DNA of 64,000 bases from JAAYCI01 sp031551695. Its GTDB lineage: Bacteria; Bacillota; Clostridia; Oscillospirales; Ruminococcaceae. Location: assembly GCA_031551695.1 (NCBI GenBank), contig JAVBNG010000013.1:26630-90629 (forward strand), read 5' to 3'. Position numbers and translations under genes: made by a program. Shown piece by piece: positions 63,135 through 64,000 of this stretch (the first letter of the stretch is position 1; the number at the start of each line of letters is the position of its first letter). The notes beneath the pieces are model-generated. The model had not been told where the DNA came from. It saw only the letters and a program-made list of their open reading frames with translations, and searched no databases.

Positions 63135-64000
63135 ATGGCAGAAACCGGCTGGACAGGTCAAAAGCCCATGGATAAACAGGAAGAGAACGTGAACGTGTTG
63201 GACAAGCTGAGCTGGACGGCGCAGCCGCCCCTCGGGCTCATCAAGGGCGAATATTACAGGGCCGAAAATGATTTTGCTCCCCATTACCCCGGCGACAAGG
63301 GATATCATGGTATACTGGAAGTGGTAAAGGCGGAGGGCAAGATTGTCCACGTGGAGTTCAACGAGCGCACCGCGCCGTCCTATTACAAGCGGCTGTATCA
63401 AAACGCCTCGAAGCGGCGCGGTAGTTTTTGCTTTTACCAGTCCACCAAGGCCCGCACGGCTCAAACGCTGGTGGTGCTGAACAACGGCATCTGCGCCGTG
63501 GAACAGCAAATGCTGGCGCAAAATCGTCTTGCTGGCGACTTCGACCTCGTCAGCGGCGCGTCCAACAGCGTGAAGCGCAGCATGCTGCCCCTCGGCGTCA
63601 TCATTGACGCCATGAGCAGTGCGCCCAGTGGCAAAACCTATTATGGCTATGCGGAAAAGTTGCCCGGCGGCTTGACTGCGCGGCTGCAGGTGGTGCTGGA
63701 AAACTACAAGATCATCGACTGCTTTTACGACGAGATTTTTGCCGACGACCCGGCGGAGATTGAGGACGAGAACTTGAAAAAGCACTACCGCCAAAGCAAG
63801 CGCTTCTGTTTGGAATTCGAACCCGCCTATCCCGACGGCTTCAACACCATTTTCGACCTGCTAAACCAGCGTGTGGTGTTAACCCAAAACCTGCTGGACA
63901 TCTCGGGCCTGCCGTGGACGAAGGACTCGAGCAAGCGCCAGCACAACCCCGAGTGGGACAACTACCTGCACCTTGCGGGCATTTTGCGCGACAAGATGAT
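63135..64000 (+). CDS. FMN-binding-like protein with ApbE flavinylation motif (3' end beyond window)
   Basis: The frame is open from the ATG at 63135, with GGGAGGA about 8 nt upstream, to the window end; 288 residues are seen. It is a paralog of the preceding protein with the same two-domain layout. Residues 137-143 are D-L-V-S-G-A-S, matching the D-x-x-S/T-G-A-T/S motif at which ApbE attaches FMN to the last hydroxyl residue. No signal peptide, so a cytoplasmic flavoprotein. It ends a long operon with PyrK-like and PyrD-like proteins, which could pass electrons to it. More genes of the operon may follow beyond the window. Confidence 0.78.
   Translation, partial: MAETGWTGQKPMDKQEENVNVLDKLSWTAQPPLGLIKGEYYRAENDFAPHYPGDKGYHGILEVVKAEGKIVHVEFNERTAPSYYKRLYQNASKRRGSFCFYQSTKARTAQTLVVLNNGICAVEQQMLAQNRLAGDFDLVSGASNSVKRSMLPLGVIIDAMSSAPSGKTYYGYAEKLPGGLTARLQVVLENYKIIDCFYDEIFADDPAEIEDENLKKHYRQSKRFCLEFEPAYPDGFNTIFDLLNQRVVLTQNLLDISGLPWTKDSSKRQHNPEWDNYLHLAGILRDKM

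Noticed and set aside
61860..63794. 644-codon minus-strand frame over dppF and the FMN-binding-like genes
   Set aside because: Antisense shadow. The plus frames have ribosome sites, tight operon spacing and conserved motifs.

Overview
The window looks like chromosome of a fairly GC-rich member of the Clostridia (Firmicutes). The evidence is strong AGGAGG-type ribosome sites, frequent GTG and TTG starts, sigma-A promoters, clostridial lipoproteins, a DUF5058/M20 operon, a 419-residue glutamate dehydrogenase and very large InlB-repeat surface proteins. No rRNA, CRISPR array, replication origin or intact transposase was seen. The species cannot be named from the sequence.

Layout. (1) 1-16.4 kb, minus strand: a GLUG-motif surface protein cut by the left edge, a roughly 3,540-residue surface protein with an internal anchor and an internal signal peptide, and a two-component system whose response regulator carries a SARP/BTAD-type output domain. 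An 11-bp direct repeat placed as in SARP promoters lies in front of the giant gene. (2) 16.7-17.2 kb: tRNA-Asn, a duplicated 5' half of tRNA-Asn, and tRNA-Lys. (3) 17.3-24.8 kb: an M20 peptidase with two membrane proteins, divergent glutamate dehydrogenase, and a FIST sensor with a hybrid histidine kinase. (4) 24.9-30.4 kb: a third large InlB/MucBP-repeat surface protein.

(5) 30.7-50 kb, plus strand: a catabolic island of about 20 kb. It holds a GH4 glycosidase, a sugar-phosphate isomerase/deaminase, a NodB-like protein, an acylating aldehyde dehydrogenase with a 4-hydroxy-2-oxoacid aldolase (MhpF/MhpE type), an IlvD/Edd dehydratase, an SDR, a 2-hydroxyacid dehydrogenase, a ROK repressor, a PfkB kinase, a TIM-barrel isomerase, two further dehydrogenases and a CUT1-type sugar ABC importer without its ATPase. 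Promoters carry a shared TTAATTAA element, probably the ROK operator. The combination suggests degradation of a sugar-acid glycoside through a 2-keto-3-deoxy acid to pyruvate and an acyl-CoA.

(6) 50-52.5 kb: AT-richer accessory DNA with an XRE regulator, a Fic/VbhA-like toxin-antitoxin pair, degenerate repeats and the second copy of a small, possibly structured RNA motif. (7) 52.6-64 kb: a broken apbE (FMN transferase), a LysR regulator, and a divergent operon encoding a PyrK-like Fe-S protein, a PyrD-like flavoprotein, a complete five-gene peptide-type ABC importer and two paralogous cytoplasmic FMN-binding-like proteins. One paralog has an ApbE-type flavinylation motif and the other has lost it at the same residue positions. 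This redox/flavin locus and the MhpE/MhpF sugar-acid island are the best candidates for undescribed systems.
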